A stretch of 64,000 bases of DNA from Planosporangium thailandense (GTDB lineage: Bacteria > Actinomycetota > Actinomycetes > Mycobacteriales > Micromonosporaceae): assembly GCF_011947195.1 (NCBI RefSeq), contig NZ_JAATVY010000001.1, positions 530,702-594,701 on the forward strand, written 5' to 3'. Both the position numbers and the translations under genes were made by a program. The notes below the pieces were generated by a model, which was not told the origin of the DNA, made no database searches, and saw only the letters and a list, made by a program, of their open reading frames with translations. Below are positions 1 to 8,298 of this stretch, piece by piece. Numbering within the stretch: position 1 is the first letter of the stretch; each line of letters opens with the position of its first letter.

Positions 1-606
1 CAGCAGCGCAGGTCACCGGGCGACGGGCTGCTGGGGGCCCTGATCCGCGAACACGGCGACGCCATCGACGACCGGGAGCTGGCCGGCCTCGCCGACGGGG
101 TGCTCACCGGCGGCCTGGAGACGACCGCGAGCATGCTGGCCCTCGGCGCCCTGGTGATTCTGCGGGATCCGACCGCGGCCGAACTGCTCGCCGGAGGCGA
201 CGGCGAGATGGTCAACCGTTTCGTCGAGGAGCTGCTGCGGCACCTGAGCGTCGTGCAGGTCGCGTTCCCCCGGTTCGCCACCCGTGACATGGAGATCGCC
301 GGGGTGACCATCGCCGCCGGTGACGTCGTGCTGTGCTCGCTGAGCGGGGCCAACCGCGACCCGGTTCTCGGTGGCGACCTGGAGAAGGTCGACCCGACCC
401 GGCCGCCCCGCCCGCACCTTGCGTTCGGGCACGGGTTTCACCGCTGCGTCGGCGCCGAGCTCGCCCGCATGGAGCTCCGTACGGCGTACCCCGCCCTGGT
501 GCGTCGTTTTCCCGGAATGCGGCTGGCGGTCGCACCCGGACAGGTGTCGTATCGGAAGGCGTCGATCGTCTACGGGGTGGATTCGCTGCCCGTTCTCCTG
601 TCCTGA
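1..606 (+). CDS. Cytochrome P450, C-terminal part (cut by window start)
   Basis: The reading frame is open from base 1, so the gene begins outside the window; 201 C-terminal residues are visible. They carry the P450 hallmarks: an I-helix segment (GGLETTAS, with E-T-T replacing the usual acidic-Thr pair), the K-helix ExxR motif (EELLR), a PERF-like region (DPTRPPRPH) and the heme-binding loop FGHGFHRCVGAELARMEL with the cysteine thiolate ligand. Family knowledge: a soluble bacterial class I P450 of CYP105/107 style, which takes electrons from ferredoxin. The substrate cannot be read from this fragment, and no ferredoxin gene follows it. The next gene is a ribokinase 149 bp downstream, so no functional link is implied. 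Confidence 0.93.
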   Translation, partial: QQRRSPGDGLLGALIREHGDAIDDRELAGLADGVLTGGLETTASMLALGALVILRDPTAAELLAGGDGEMVNRFVEELLRHLSVVQVAFPRFATRDMEIAGVTIAAGDVVLCSLSGANRDPVLGGDLEKVDPTRPPRPHLAFGHGFHRCVGAELARMELRTAYPALVRRFPGMRLAVAPGQVSYRKASIVYGVDSLPVLLS

Positions 607-755
607 CCCGGTCGTCCGGGCGTGGCGAGGACCGCACCGGCCACCCCGGCCTCAGCCGGACGGGCGCCGTCGCCGAGACTAGGACCCGCCGGCGCCCGAT
701 CGTCGTCCGAACGGCCGCCGCAACCGGTACCACCTGCACAGGAAGGGCGACGCGA

Positions 756-1688
756 GTGAGTCGCAACGGAGTTCTCGTGGTCGGCAGCATCAGCGCCGAT
801 GTCACCGCATTCGCCGACCGCCTGCCCCAGCCGGGCGAGACGGTCCTCGGCAACGACGTCACTCTCGTACTCGGTGGCAAGGGCGCCAACCAGGCCGTCG
901 CGGCGGCGCGGTTCGGCGCGCCGACCTGGATGGTGGGGTGCGTCGGCGACGACGCGTTCGCCGACCTCACCGCCGGGGACCTGCGCAGGTACGGCGTCAA
1001 CACGGACCTGTTGCGGTCGGTGCCTGGACCGACCGGCGTCGCGCACATCCGGGTCGACGCGAACGGACAGAACGACATCGTCAACACCCCGCTGGCCAAC
1101 GGGCATCTGGACGCCGACCAGGTCGACGGCGCGCTGGCGGCGTTGGCGTCGCAGGCGTCGGTGCTGCTTCTGCAGCTCGAGGTGCGCGCCGGCATCACGG
1201 CGCACGCGGCCGAGGCCGGGCGGCGCGCCGGGCTCGCCGTGGTCCTCGATCCGGCGCCGGCCGTGGCCGTCCCCGAGACCGTCTGGCAGCACGTCGACAT
1301 CGTCACCCCCAACGAGTCCGAGGCAGGCCTCATCACCGGGATCGAGGTGACCGGCGTCGACACGGCGAGGAAGGCCGCGCAGTGGTTCCTCGACCGCGGC
1401 GTGCGGCAGGTCGTCATCACGCTCGGTGGCGCCGGCGCCGTCTCGGTCACCGCCGCGGAGAGCCACGAGTACGCGCCGTTCGCGGTCACGGCGGTCGACA
1501 CGACCGCGGCCGGCGACGCGTTCACCGGCACGCTCGGGGCGGCGCTCGCGCTCGGACTGGGCTCGGCCGACGCCATCCGGCACGCCATGGCCGCCGGGGC
1601 GCTCGCGGTCACCAAGCGGGGTGCCAGCCCCTCGTTGCCGGACCGCGACGCCGTACTCGCTCTCGCCGGCCGCCCGGCCACGGCCTGA
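756..1688 (+). CDS. rbsK: Ribokinase (PfkB family)
   Basis: A 310-residue sugar kinase that phosphorylates D-ribose to ribose-5-phosphate in the cytoplasm. It has the PfkB N-terminal signature (GGKGANQAVAAARFGA, about residues 40-55) and the C-terminal catalytic and anion-hole motif DTTAAGDAFTGTLGAAL, with the catalytic Asp near residue 250. The frame is open further upstream, but the GTG at 756 has GGAAGG nine bases before it and the protein then begins as ribokinases do (VSRNGVLVVGSISAD). D-ribose pyranase follows 33 bp later, which supports ribose over other PfkB substrates. No ribose transporter is adjacent; the sugar ABC transporter at 24.9-28.8 kb belongs to another locus. Confidence 0.9.
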   Translation: MSRNGVLVVGSISADVTAFADRLPQPGETVLGNDVTLVLGGKGANQAVAAARFGAPTWMVGCVGDDAFADLTAGDLRRYGVNTDLLRSVPGPTGVAHIRVDANGQNDIVNTPLANGHLDADQVDGALAALASQASVLLLQLEVRAGITAHAAEAGRRAGLAVVLDPAPAVAVPETVWQHVDIVTPNESEAGLITGIEVTGVDTARKAAQWFLDRGVRQVVITLGGAGAVSVTAAESHEYAPFAVTAVDTTAAGDAFTGTLGAALALGLGSADAIRHAMAAGALAVTKRGASPSLPDRDAVLALAGRPATA

Positions 1689-1721
1689 ACATCCCGCACC
1701 GCCGTAACGGAGGGCTCCACC

Positions 1722-2123
1722 ATGCGCCGCAGCGGAACGCTCAACGGCCAGCTCGCCCGCATCATGACCGAGGTCGGGCACACCGACCGGATCGTCGTCG
1801 CCGACGCCGGGCTGCCGATCCCGGGTGAGGTCGAGAGGGTCGATCTCGCCGTCCGCGAGAACCTGCCCCGCTTCCTCGACGTGCTCGACACGGTGCTCGA
1901 GGAGCTGGCCGTCGAGGGCGCCGTGCTCGCCGAGGAGATCAAGCAGGCCAGCCCCGAGATGTTCGAGCAGATCCGGCGCCGGCTGGCCGCTCGCGGAGTG
2001 ACCCCGGAGTTCGTGCCGCACACCGAGTTCAAGACCGCCACCGGGGATGCCCGTGCGGCGGTGCGCACCGGCGAGTTCACCCCGTACGCGAACGTGATCC
2101 TCGTCGCCGGCGTCGTGTTCTGA
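1722..2123 (+). CDS. rbsD: D-ribose pyranase
   Basis: A 133-residue RbsD/FucU-family protein of the usual length. RbsD interconverts the pyranose and furanose forms of ribose so that ribokinase receives the furanose. The N-terminal MRRSGTLNGQLARIMTEVGHTD with the conserved catalytic His, the central DAGLPIP segment and the C-terminal GEFTPYANVILVAGV are diagnostic. A GGAGG ribosome binding site lies 8 bp before the ATG. It follows rbsK closely and the two are probably co-transcribed. Confidence 0.93.
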   Translation: MRRSGTLNGQLARIMTEVGHTDRIVVADAGLPIPGEVERVDLAVRENLPRFLDVLDTVLEELAVEGAVLAEEIKQASPEMFEQIRRRLAARGVTPEFVPHTEFKTATGDARAAVRTGEFTPYANVILVAGVVF

Positions 2124-2157
2124 CTGTCGACTGTCCGTTTCGGACCGGCCGGTGATT

Positions 2158-2196
2158 CTTAGCCGGCTTTCGTGTCGTCCTTAGCCGGTTCTCAGC
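2158..2196 (+). promoter_or_regulatory. Direct repeats upstream of ABC exporter operon, possible response-regulator site
   Basis: The nonamer CTTAGCCGG occurs at 2158-2166 and again at 2180-2188, exactly 22 bp apart (two helical turns), followed by a related CTCAGC at 2191. Paired direct repeats at 10-11 bp multiples are typical of OmpR-type response regulators such as MprA. An MprA-like regulator is encoded at 7234-7941. The assignment is inference; the repeat itself is plain. Confidence 0.4.
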
Positions 2197-2292
2197 TTGT
2201 CCCACTACCGTCGTGCCGGCGCCGTGGAGGGCGCGCCGGCCGGCGCGCCCTCCGGTTGTCGATCGCGCCACGAATCCGAGAGGACCCTTCTC

Positions 2293-3225
2293 ATGATCGA
2301 GGCTGTCGGCCTCACGAAACGCTACGGCGACCGGTTAGCGGTCGATCACCTTACTTTCACGGTCAAGCCCGGGCAGGTCACGGGGTTCCTCGGTCCCAAC
2401 GGGGCGGGGAAGTCCACCACCATGCGCATGATTCTCGGACTGGACGCTCCGAGCAGCGGTACGGTCACGGTCAACGGCCGGCCGTTCGTCGAGCTCGACA
2501 ACCCGCTGCGCGAGGTCGGTGCGCTGCTGGACGCCAAGGCGATCCACGGCGGCCGCAGCGCGTACCACCACCTGCTGGCGCTGGCGCAGAGCAACAACCT
2601 GCCCCGGCGCCGCGTCGACCAGGTGCTGGAGCTGGTCGGCCTCACCGAGGTGGCGCGTAAGCGGGCCAAGGGGTTCTCGCTGGGCATGGGGCAGCGGCTG
2701 GGCATCGCCGCCGCGCTGCTCGGCGATCCCAAGATTCTGATCTTCGACGAGCCGGTCAACGGTCTCGACCCCGAAGGCATCCTGTGGATCCGCAACCTGA
2801 TGAAGGCCCTCGCGGCCGAGGGGCGGACCGTGTTCGTGTCCAGCCACCTGATGTCGGAGATGGAGAACACCGCCGATCACCTGCTGGTCATCGGCCGTGG
2901 CCGGATGATCGCCGACTGCACCGTGCAGGAGTTCATCGACGCCAACTCCGAGCTGGCGGTGCGGGTACGCACCCCCGAGCCGACCAGGCTCGCCGAGCTG
3001 GTCACCGGCGCCGGTGGCAGGGCCGTACCCGACGGTGAGGGCACGCTACTGGTGACCGAACTGGCGACCGACCGCATCGGCGACCTGGCGTTCGACAACG
3101 GCGTACGGCTGCACGAGCTCTCGCCCCTCCAGGCGTCACTGGAGCAGGCGTTCATGGAACTGACCAGGGACAGCGTCGAGTACCACGCCGCCGTGCCCGC
3201 CGCCGGCCAGGAGGACCGCGCATGA
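2293..3225 (+). CDS. ABC transporter ATP-binding protein (drug/antibiotic exporter type)
   Basis: A 310-residue cytoplasmic ATPase subunit. Visible motifs: Walker A GPNGAGKST (about residue 37), an LSGGQ-type signature in the variant form SLGMGQRLGIAAAL, and Walker B ILIFDEPVNGLD. The layout, with a roughly 90-residue C-terminal extension after the NBD, is that of the CcmA/BcrA/DrrA type subunits of actinomycete exporters. The ATG at 2293 is chosen over an upstream in-frame GTG because GAGAGGA lies 8 bases before it. The permease gene overlaps by four bases (ATGA), so the two are translationally coupled. Function is probably export of a hydrophobic compound or antibiotic resistance; the substrate is unknown. 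Confidence 0.88.
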   Translation: MIEAVGLTKRYGDRLAVDHLTFTVKPGQVTGFLGPNGAGKSTTMRMILGLDAPSSGTVTVNGRPFVELDNPLREVGALLDAKAIHGGRSAYHHLLALAQSNNLPRRRVDQVLELVGLTEVARKRAKGFSLGMGQRLGIAAALLGDPKILIFDEPVNGLDPEGILWIRNLMKALAAEGRTVFVSSHLMSEMENTADHLLVIGRGRMIADCTVQEFIDANSELAVRVRTPEPTRLAELVTGAGGRAVPDGEGTLLVTELATDRIGDLAFDNGVRLHELSPLQASLEQAFMELTRDSVEYHAAVPAAGQEDRA

Positions 3226-4052
3226 CAACGCTGACCGTGCCCGCCACGCTTCCACCCGTCCAGGGGAAGGCCGGGATCGGCGGCGCGCTGCGCGCCGAGT
3301 GGACCAAGATCCGCACCGTACGCTCGACGCTGTGGTCCCTGGTGGCCATGGCCGGCATCTCGATCGGCCTGATGTCGCTGATCGCCTGGGCGACCATGCA
3401 CCGGTGGGCCCGGTTCGAGCCGCGCGAGAAGGCCAACCTGACGCAGCACCCGCTGGAGATCGTGCTGGCCCGGCCGGTGTTCGTCTGCCAGCTCGTGGTG
3501 GCCGTGCTCGGCGTCATGGTGATCTCCGCGGAGTACACCACCGGAATGATCCGCTCGACGCTGCAGGCCCAGCCCCGGCGGCTCACGATTCTCGCCGCGA
3601 AGATCGCCGTGTTCGCGGTGCTGATGCTCGTCGTCGGCGAGCTGCTCAGCTTCGCGGCGTTCTTCGTCGGCAAGCAGATCATCGCCGGACACATCCCGGT
3701 CAGCCTCGGCGACGCCGGCGTCACCCGGTCGGTGATCGGCGCCGGCCTGTACCTCGCCGTGCTCGGCCTGTTCTCCCTGGCGTTCGGTGCGATCCTGCGA
3801 CACACCGCCGGGGCGATCACCACGGTGCTCGGCCTGATCCTGATCGTGTCCAACCTGACCGGACTGCTGCCGGACAGCTGGGGCCACCACATCAACGCGT
3901 GGATGCCCACCAACGCCGGTCTGCTCATCCTGCAGCCGCATCAGGCCCCGGACGATCTTCTTTCCCCGTGGCAGGGCCTGGCCGTCTTCTCCGGCTGGAC
4001 CGTGCTGCTGCTCGCCGTGGCCGCTGTGCTGTTCAAAAAGCGCGACGCCTGA
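3222..4052 (+). CDS. ABC transporter permease (ABC-2 type)
   Basis: A 276-residue integral membrane protein with about six hydrophobic segments, including LWSLVAMAGISIGLMSLIAW near the N-terminus and a C-terminal helix ending in the basic tail FKKRDA. It starts with a cytoplasmic stretch containing LRAEWTKIRTVRSTLWSL, a signature of actinobacterial ABC-2 permeases. It overlaps the ATPase gene by four bases and pairs with it to form a half-type exporter. A strong inverted repeat follows the stop codon. Confidence 0.85.
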   Translation: MTTLTVPATLPPVQGKAGIGGALRAEWTKIRTVRSTLWSLVAMAGISIGLMSLIAWATMHRWARFEPREKANLTQHPLEIVLARPVFVCQLVVAVLGVMVISAEYTTGMIRSTLQAQPRRLTILAAKIAVFAVLMLVVGELLSFAAFFVGKQIIAGHIPVSLGDAGVTRSVIGAGLYLAVLGLFSLAFGAILRHTAGAITTVLGLILIVSNLTGLLPDSWGHHINAWMPTNAGLLILQPHQAPDDLLSPWQGLAVFSGWTVLLLAVAAVLFKKRDA

Positions 4053-4071
4053 GCGTCCGCGCAGCGACGAC

Positions 4072-4104
4072 GCCGGGCCGCGCCCCAACAGGGTGCGGCC
4101 CGGT
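4072..4104. terminator. Bidirectional stem-loop between convergent genes
   Basis: Inverted repeat with a 13 bp stem (arms 4073-4085 and 4091-4103, one G-U pair) and loop CAACA. It lies between the ends of the ABC permease gene and the minus-strand membrane protein gene, so it can serve both. Confidence 0.65.
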
Positions 4105-5192
4105 CAGCTTTTCTCCCCGCGCAGGCTGTGCTGGCCCGCCAGCTCGAGTTCGCGGTCCCCGGGGTCCGGCGCCGGTCGACCGGGTCTGAGCGCCGCCCAG
4201 GCGGCCAGCCCGACCGGCAGTACCGCCCAGCACGACAGCAGCCGGTACACCAGGACGGCAGCGGCCGCCGGCCCTCGTGGCGCACCCGTCGACACCAGCA
4301 CGATGAGCAGGCTCGCCTCGACCACCCCCACGCCGCCCGGCGTGGCCGGGACCTGCCGGACCAACTGCACCGTGAGATACCCGACCGCGAGCGCGGCGGG
4401 GCTGAGCGGCAGCGTGAACGCGTGCGCCGACGCGAGCAGGCAGGCCAGATCCGACAGCCAGCTGGCGGCGGCGAACGCGAGCGCCGCCAGCCAGTCCCGG
4501 CGCGGGAGCGCCGTGACCGCGGCGAGTGTCCCGCGTACCGGACCGAGGCCGGCGACCGCCGTGGCGAGGCGCCGAACAGCGGCCGGGTACGGCCAGCGAC
4601 GGCGGCGCGCCACCACCGCGACGATGCCGATGACCACGGCCGCTGCCAGCACGGCCGCCGTGGCGGCGGGCCACGAACCGCTGACCGGGTAACGGGCCGG
4701 GCCGACGGCGGCGAGCGGCACCGCGCCGACCGCGTACAACAGGACCAGGCCGGTCAGGGACAGCACGCCGCACACGGTCGTGGCCGCCATCGCGACCTGT
4801 GCGCTCGCGCCACGGGTACGGAACTGCCGGAAGGCGTAACCGGCGGACAGGGCACCACCGGCCGGCGCGATGACCGCGATGGCGGAGCGGGCATAGGCCA
4901 GCGCCAGGGACCGTCGCAGCGACACCGGTACGCCGAACGCCGTCAGCAGCCGCCGCTGTTGACGGGCGAACATGCCGATCGAGACGGCCTCGGCCAGCGT
5001 GGCGAGCGCGAGCCAGCCGCCGCGCGCCGACCGCAGCGCGCCGACCAGCTCAGCCGGGGGCGGCAGGCCACGCCACAGGGCGTACCCGGCCGCGACGACG
5101 ATGGCGGCGACGGCGAGGGCGCGGATCCACCGCCGGTGGGCGCGCGTGGCGGCCGGCCGGGGTGACCGGCCGGCCGGTGGAGCGACACTCAT
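4104..5192 (-). CDS. Flippase-like membrane protein (LPG synthase TM-domain / UPF0104 family)
   Basis: A 362-residue polytopic protein with about eight hydrophobic segments. It belongs to the lysylphosphatidylglycerol synthetase TM-region family (GtrA-unrelated UPF0104, AglD-like). Family features visible are the N-terminal arrangement with RSARGGWLALATL, the central AYARSAIAVIAPAGGALSAGYAFR and the C-terminal QLVRQVPATPGGVGVVEASL, which matches the conserved PGGxGxxE motif. No catalytic lysyltransferase domain is present, so it is more likely a lipid flippase or polysaccharide-related membrane protein. The ATG at 5192 is five bases after the stop of the upstream minus-strand gene, so the two are probably co-transcribed. 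Confidence 0.75.
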   Translation of the reverse strand: MSVAPPAGRSPRPAATRAHRRWIRALAVAAIVVAAGYALWRGLPPPAELVGALRSARGGWLALATLAEAVSIGMFARQQRRLLTAFGVPVSLRRSLALAYARSAIAVIAPAGGALSAGYAFRQFRTRGASAQVAMAATTVCGVLSLTGLVLLYAVGAVPLAAVGPARYPVSGSWPAATAAVLAAAVVIGIVAVVARRRRWPYPAAVRRLATAVAGLGPVRGTLAAVTALPRRDWLAALAFAAASWLSDLACLLASAHAFTLPLSPAALAVGYLTVQLVRQVPATPGGVGVVEASLLIVLVSTGAPRGPAAAAVLVYRLLSCWAVLPVGLAAWAALRPGRPAPDPGDRELELAGQHSLRGEKS

Positions 5193-5197
5193 ACCGG

Positions 5198-5713
5198 TCA
5201 GGCGGTGGGGCTGGCCGCCGGAGACGGAGCGGACGGCTGCGCCGGGGGCATGGTCGCCGAGGGAATGGGAGCGGGCGCGGTACCCCGGTGCCGGGGAACG
5301 CGCTGCCAGCCGGGGCCGTTCTGCCCGTCTCGGAGGTTCTGCCCGTCCCGGAATCGGCCGCCGTACCCGCCGCGCTGTCCGGGGCCCCACTGGCTGTGGC
5401 GGTTCGCTCCGCGCCCGTCGCCGAAGCCGTGCGAGACCAGGACCCCGGCGACGAACCCGCCGCAGCCGATGACGCACGCCGCCACCAAGGCCAACACGGT
5501 CACCCAGAGTCCGAGGCGACCGGGGAGCCGCCGGTACCACGCAGGCCGCCGCGCCGGGGGCGGGGGCGGCGGTGGTGGAGCGGCGGCCAGCGGAACGGTC
5601 GCCGGCTCGGTGGCACCTTCCGGCGCTGGCCGGTCCGGCGGGTCAGGGTGGCCAGGGTGGCCAGGGGGGTTCGTCACGGTGGGCTCCAGGATCGACACGC
5701 TTCCGCCGATCAT
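5198..5713 (-). CDS. Proline-rich single-pass membrane protein, function unknown
   Basis: A 171-residue protein I do not recognise. It has a Pro/Ala-rich cytoplasmic N-terminus with eight consecutive prolines (about residues 46-53), a single transmembrane helix at about residues 68-92 (LWVTVLALVAACVIGCGGFV), then a Gly/Arg/Gln-rich outer segment with two copies of RDGQN and a Pro/Ser/Ala-rich tail. Such low-complexity membrane proteins are common in actinomycetes. It sits between the sensor kinase gene (36 bp upstream) and the flippase-like gene (5 bp downstream), all on the minus strand, suggesting one transcript. Confidence 0.7.
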   Translation of the reverse strand: MIGGSVSILEPTVTNPPGHPGHPDPPDRPAPEGATEPATVPLAAAPPPPPPPPARRPAWYRRLPGRLGLWVTVLALVAACVIGCGGFVAGVLVSHGFGDGRGANRHSQWGPGQRGGYGGRFRDGQNLRDGQNGPGWQRVPRHRGTAPAPIPSATMPPAQPSAPSPAASPTA

Positions 5714-5749
5714 CGTGAGTGACGCCGGTAAGAGCGACCTAGGTCGAGG

Positions 5750-7237
5750 CTATGAATCCGCTGAGAGTCGGATCGGCTGATCCGACGGGAGCGGCGGCCC
5801 GGGCACCGGGTGCACGGCGCGGTCCGCCGGCAGCCGTACCGAGAACAGCGCGCCGCCCGCCGCCGCCCGGCCCGCGGTGACCGTGCCGTCGTGCTGGGCG
5901 ACGGTCTGCGCCACGATCGCCAGGCCGAGGCCGGAGCCGGGCATCGATCGGGCGGCGGTCGCCCGGTAGAAGCGTTCGAAGATCCGCGGCAGGTCGTCGT
6001 CGTCGATCCCCGGCCCGGCGTCGGCGACGGTGAGGAGAACGCTGCCGGCCTCGGTCGACACCGCCACCTCGACGGTTGCCTGTGGGGGGCTCCACTTCGC
6101 CGCGTTGTCGAGGAGGTTGAGCACCATGCGTTCGAGCGCTTGCGGCCGGCCGGAGACCACCGCGCGCCGCAGCGCGGTCTCGAAGGTCACCGCCGGGGCG
6201 CGCAGCCGGGCCCGCTGCACGGCGGCTTCCACGACGTGAGCCAGGTCGACCTCCTCGGCCGGCTCCGGACTGGCGTCCTGGCGGGCCAGTTCGACCAGCT
6301 CGTTGGTGAGCTGAGTCAGCTCGACGACCTGCACCTCCAGGTCCTGCAGGAGCCGTGCCCGGTCCTCGGCGGGAAGCAGCCGGCCGGCGCCGGCGTCCTC
6401 GGCCCGGATGAGCAGTTCGATGTTGGTGCGCAAGCTGGTCAGCGGCGTGCGCAGCTCATGGCCGGCATCCTCGACGAGTGCGCGTTGCGCCGCCCGGGAC
6501 GACTCCAGTGCGGCCAGCATCGCGTTGACCGACCGGGCCAGCCGGGCGATCTCGTCCTTGCCGCTGACCGGGATCGCGGCCTGCAGGTTCTGGGTGGCGG
6601 CCACGTGCTCGACCGCGTCGGTCAGGCGTTCGACCGGGGCCAGCCCGGCCCGCGCGACCGTACGTCCGAGCAGTGCGGCCCCGGCGACGCCGGCCACGCA
6701 GCCGATGGCCAGCAGCAGCCCCAGCGCGCCGAGCGTACGGTCGGTGGGGTCGCGGGCGACGGCCACCTGTACGGCGCCTCCGCCCTGAGCCGGCAGGGTG
6801 ACCATGCGGTAGGTCAGCGGCCCGACGGTCACCTCTTCGCGCGCGGCGCCCCGGCGACCGGCGGCTACGGCCCGGGCCGCCGGGGTCACCGGCAGGACCG
6901 GCAGGACCGCCTTCGCCGGTGCCCCGGCACGGTCGATGATCTGCCAGCGCGGCCCGATCACCCGGCGGGCGCGGAAGTCGTCACTGTCCTGGCCTTCGGA
7001 GCCGCGCTGGGTCGGGATCGTGGGCGTGGCCGCCGGCGGCCACTGGCCCGGGGCCGCGGCGATCACGTTGGCGTCCGCGGTGATCTCCGCGTCGAGCTGC
7101 CGGTCGAGTTCGGCCCGTACGGCCAGCCAGGCGAGCGCGCCAACGGCCAGGACGGCGATGGCCACGGCCATGGCGGCGATCCCGGACAGCCGCGCGCGCA
7201 GCGACAGCCGCGCCCACCGGTTGGCCACCGGGTTCAT
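5750..7237 (-). CDS. Sensor histidine kinase, MprB-like
   Basis: A 495-residue membrane kinase. Order of parts: TM1 at residues about 17-40, an extracytoplasmic sensor region to about 165, TM2 at about 168-190, a HAMP domain, the HisKA box with phospho-acceptor His260 ([14 protein letters not shown]), and a C-terminal HATPase with N box ([10 protein letters not shown]), G1 (DAGPGID) and G2 (GSGLGLAIV). Its gene starts inside the stop of the response regulator gene (ATGA overlap), so it forms a classic two-component pair. MprB-type kinases respond to envelope stress; the signal here is not readable from sequence. Confidence 0.9.
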   Translation of the reverse strand: MNPVANRWARLSLRARLSGIAAMAVAIAVLAVGALAWLAVRAELDRQLDAEITADANVIAAAPGQWPPAATPTIPTQRGSEGQDSDDFRARRVIGPRWQIIDRAGAPAKAVLPVLPVTPAARAVAAGRRGAAREEVTVGPLTYRMVTLPAQGGGAVQVAVARDPTDRTLGALGLLLAIGCVAGVAGAALLGRTVARAGLAPVERLTDAVEHVAATQNLQAAIPVSGKDEIARLARSVNAMLAALESSRAAQRALVEDAGHELRTPLTSLRTNIELLIRAEDAGAGRLLPAEDRARLLQDLEVQVVELTQLTNELVELARQDASPEPAEEVDLAHVVEAAVQRARLRAPAVTFETALRRAVVSGRPQALERMVLNLLDNAAKWSPPQATVEVAVSTEAGSVLLTVADAGPGIDDDDLPRIFERFYRATAARSMPGSGLGLAIVAQTVAQHDGTVTAGRAAAGGALFSVRLPADRAVHPVPGPPLPSDQPIRLSADS

Positions 7238-7941
7238 AGCGGCTGTTCCCGGAGTACGTACCCGACTCCGCGCACGGTGTGCAGCAGCCGCGGTTCGCCG
7301 TCGGCTTCCAGCTTGCGGCGCAGGTAGCCCAGGTAGACGTGCAGGCTGTTGGAGGTCTCGCCGAAGTCGTACCCCCAGACGTGCTCGAACAGCACCGGGC
7401 GGCTCAGCACCTGGCGGGGGTGGCGGAGGAAGACCTCCAGGATCGCGAACTCGGTGCGGGTCAGCCGCACCTCGCGCGCTCCCCGGCGTACCTCGCGGGT
7501 CGCCGGGTCGAGGGTCAGGTCGGCGAAGCGCAGGACGGTGGGGGAGCCGTCGGCCGCGGCCGGCTCGTTGGGGCTGGCCAGCAGCGACCTCCGCAGCAGG
7601 GCGCGCAGCCGGGCCAGCAACTCCTGGAGGGCGAACGGCTTGGTGAGGTAGTCGTCGGCGCCGGCGTCGAGGCCCGCCACCCGGTCCCCGACGGTGTCGC
7701 GGGCGGTGAGCATGAGCACCGGCAACCGCAGCCCCTCGGATCGCAGCCGCCGGCACGCCTCCAGGCCGTCCAGGCGCGGCATCATCACGTCCATGATCAC
7801 GGCGTCGGGCTCCTGGCTGCGGATCAGGTCGATCGCGGCGATCCCGTCCGCCGCGACGGCCACCTCGTACCCCTCGAACCGCAGCGTCCGCGACAGCGAG
7901 TCGCGCACGGCGGCCTCGTCGTCAACCACCAGTACCCGCAC
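7234..7941 (-). CDS. Response regulator, OmpR/MprA family
   Basis: A 235-residue regulator with a receiver domain (acidic pair in VDDEA, phospho-acceptor Asp51 in VIMDVMMP, conserved Lys in YLTKPF) and a C-terminal OmpR-type winged helix ([20 protein letters not shown] through [12 protein letters not shown]). It is closest to MprA/TcrA-type actinobacterial regulators. Together with the overlapping kinase gene it forms a two-component system. Candidate direct-repeat targets occur in its own upstream region (TAAGAAC at 8075 and 8108) and before the ABC exporter (2158-2188); both are inference. Confidence 0.92.
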   Translation of the reverse strand: MRVLVVDDEAAVRDSLSRTLRFEGYEVAVAADGIAAIDLIRSQEPDAVIMDVMMPRLDGLEACRRLRSEGLRLPVLMLTARDTVGDRVAGLDAGADDYLTKPFALQELLARLRALLRRSLLASPNEPAAADGSPTVLRFADLTLDPATREVRRGAREVRLTRTEFAILEVFLRHPRQVLSRPVLFEHVWGYDFGETSNSLHVYLGYLRRKLEADGEPRLLHTVRGVGYVLREQPL

Positions 7942-8298
7942 CCGGCCCTCCTGTTCTCCGGCTCGGCCGATGGTCGCCCACCCCTACACGCAGTGGGGTC
8001 GATGGCAACGATGAGCAGCGTACGGGCTGCTGCCGGCTCCCCGGCCGCCAGCACCTTGGTTACGGCCCGGTCGCTAAGAACTGCCTAAAAATCGCGTAGG
8101 AGATCGGTAAGAACCCGGCCGGACGGTGGTCCTGGGGCCGCTCAGCGCGCTTCACGCCATATGATCTGGCCCGTCTTCCTACATCTTGTAGGAAGTGTGT
8201 ACCTGCTGTTCACGCCCACGCCAGGTGGTTGTCACAGGCGCGCGCGACAGTGATCGCCCGCGTGCCGCCGGTCCGCTCGCCCGATCGAAAGGAACTCC
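7942..8298. promoter_or_regulatory. Divergent control region between response regulator and glycosyltransferase genes
   Basis: A 357 bp gap without a credible gene, holding the promoters of two divergent transcripts. It contains TAAGAAC twice (8075-8081 and 8108-8114, 33 bp or three turns apart), a locally AT-richer stretch around 8075-8120, and a perfect palindrome at 8175-8195. No sigma-factor hexamers could be assigned with confidence. Confidence 0.5.
8175..8195. promoter_or_regulatory. Operator-like perfect palindrome
   Basis: Arms CTTCCTACA and TGTAGGAAG, nine perfectly paired bases each, separated by three bases (TCT). It lies about 104 bp before the glycosyltransferase start. The size and symmetry fit a dimeric winged-helix or TetR/PadR-type repressor site. 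No cognate regulator can be named. Confidence 0.45.

Noticed and set aside
333..755. N-terminal extension of ribokinase using the upstream open frame
   Set aside because: It overlaps the P450 C-terminus, and a good ribosome binding site and the family N-terminus are found at 756.
212..2080. A 622-codon minus-strand frame over the P450, rbsK and rbsD genes
   Set aside because: It is a shadow of three recognisable plus-strand genes, with repetitive Ser/Arg/Ala composition.
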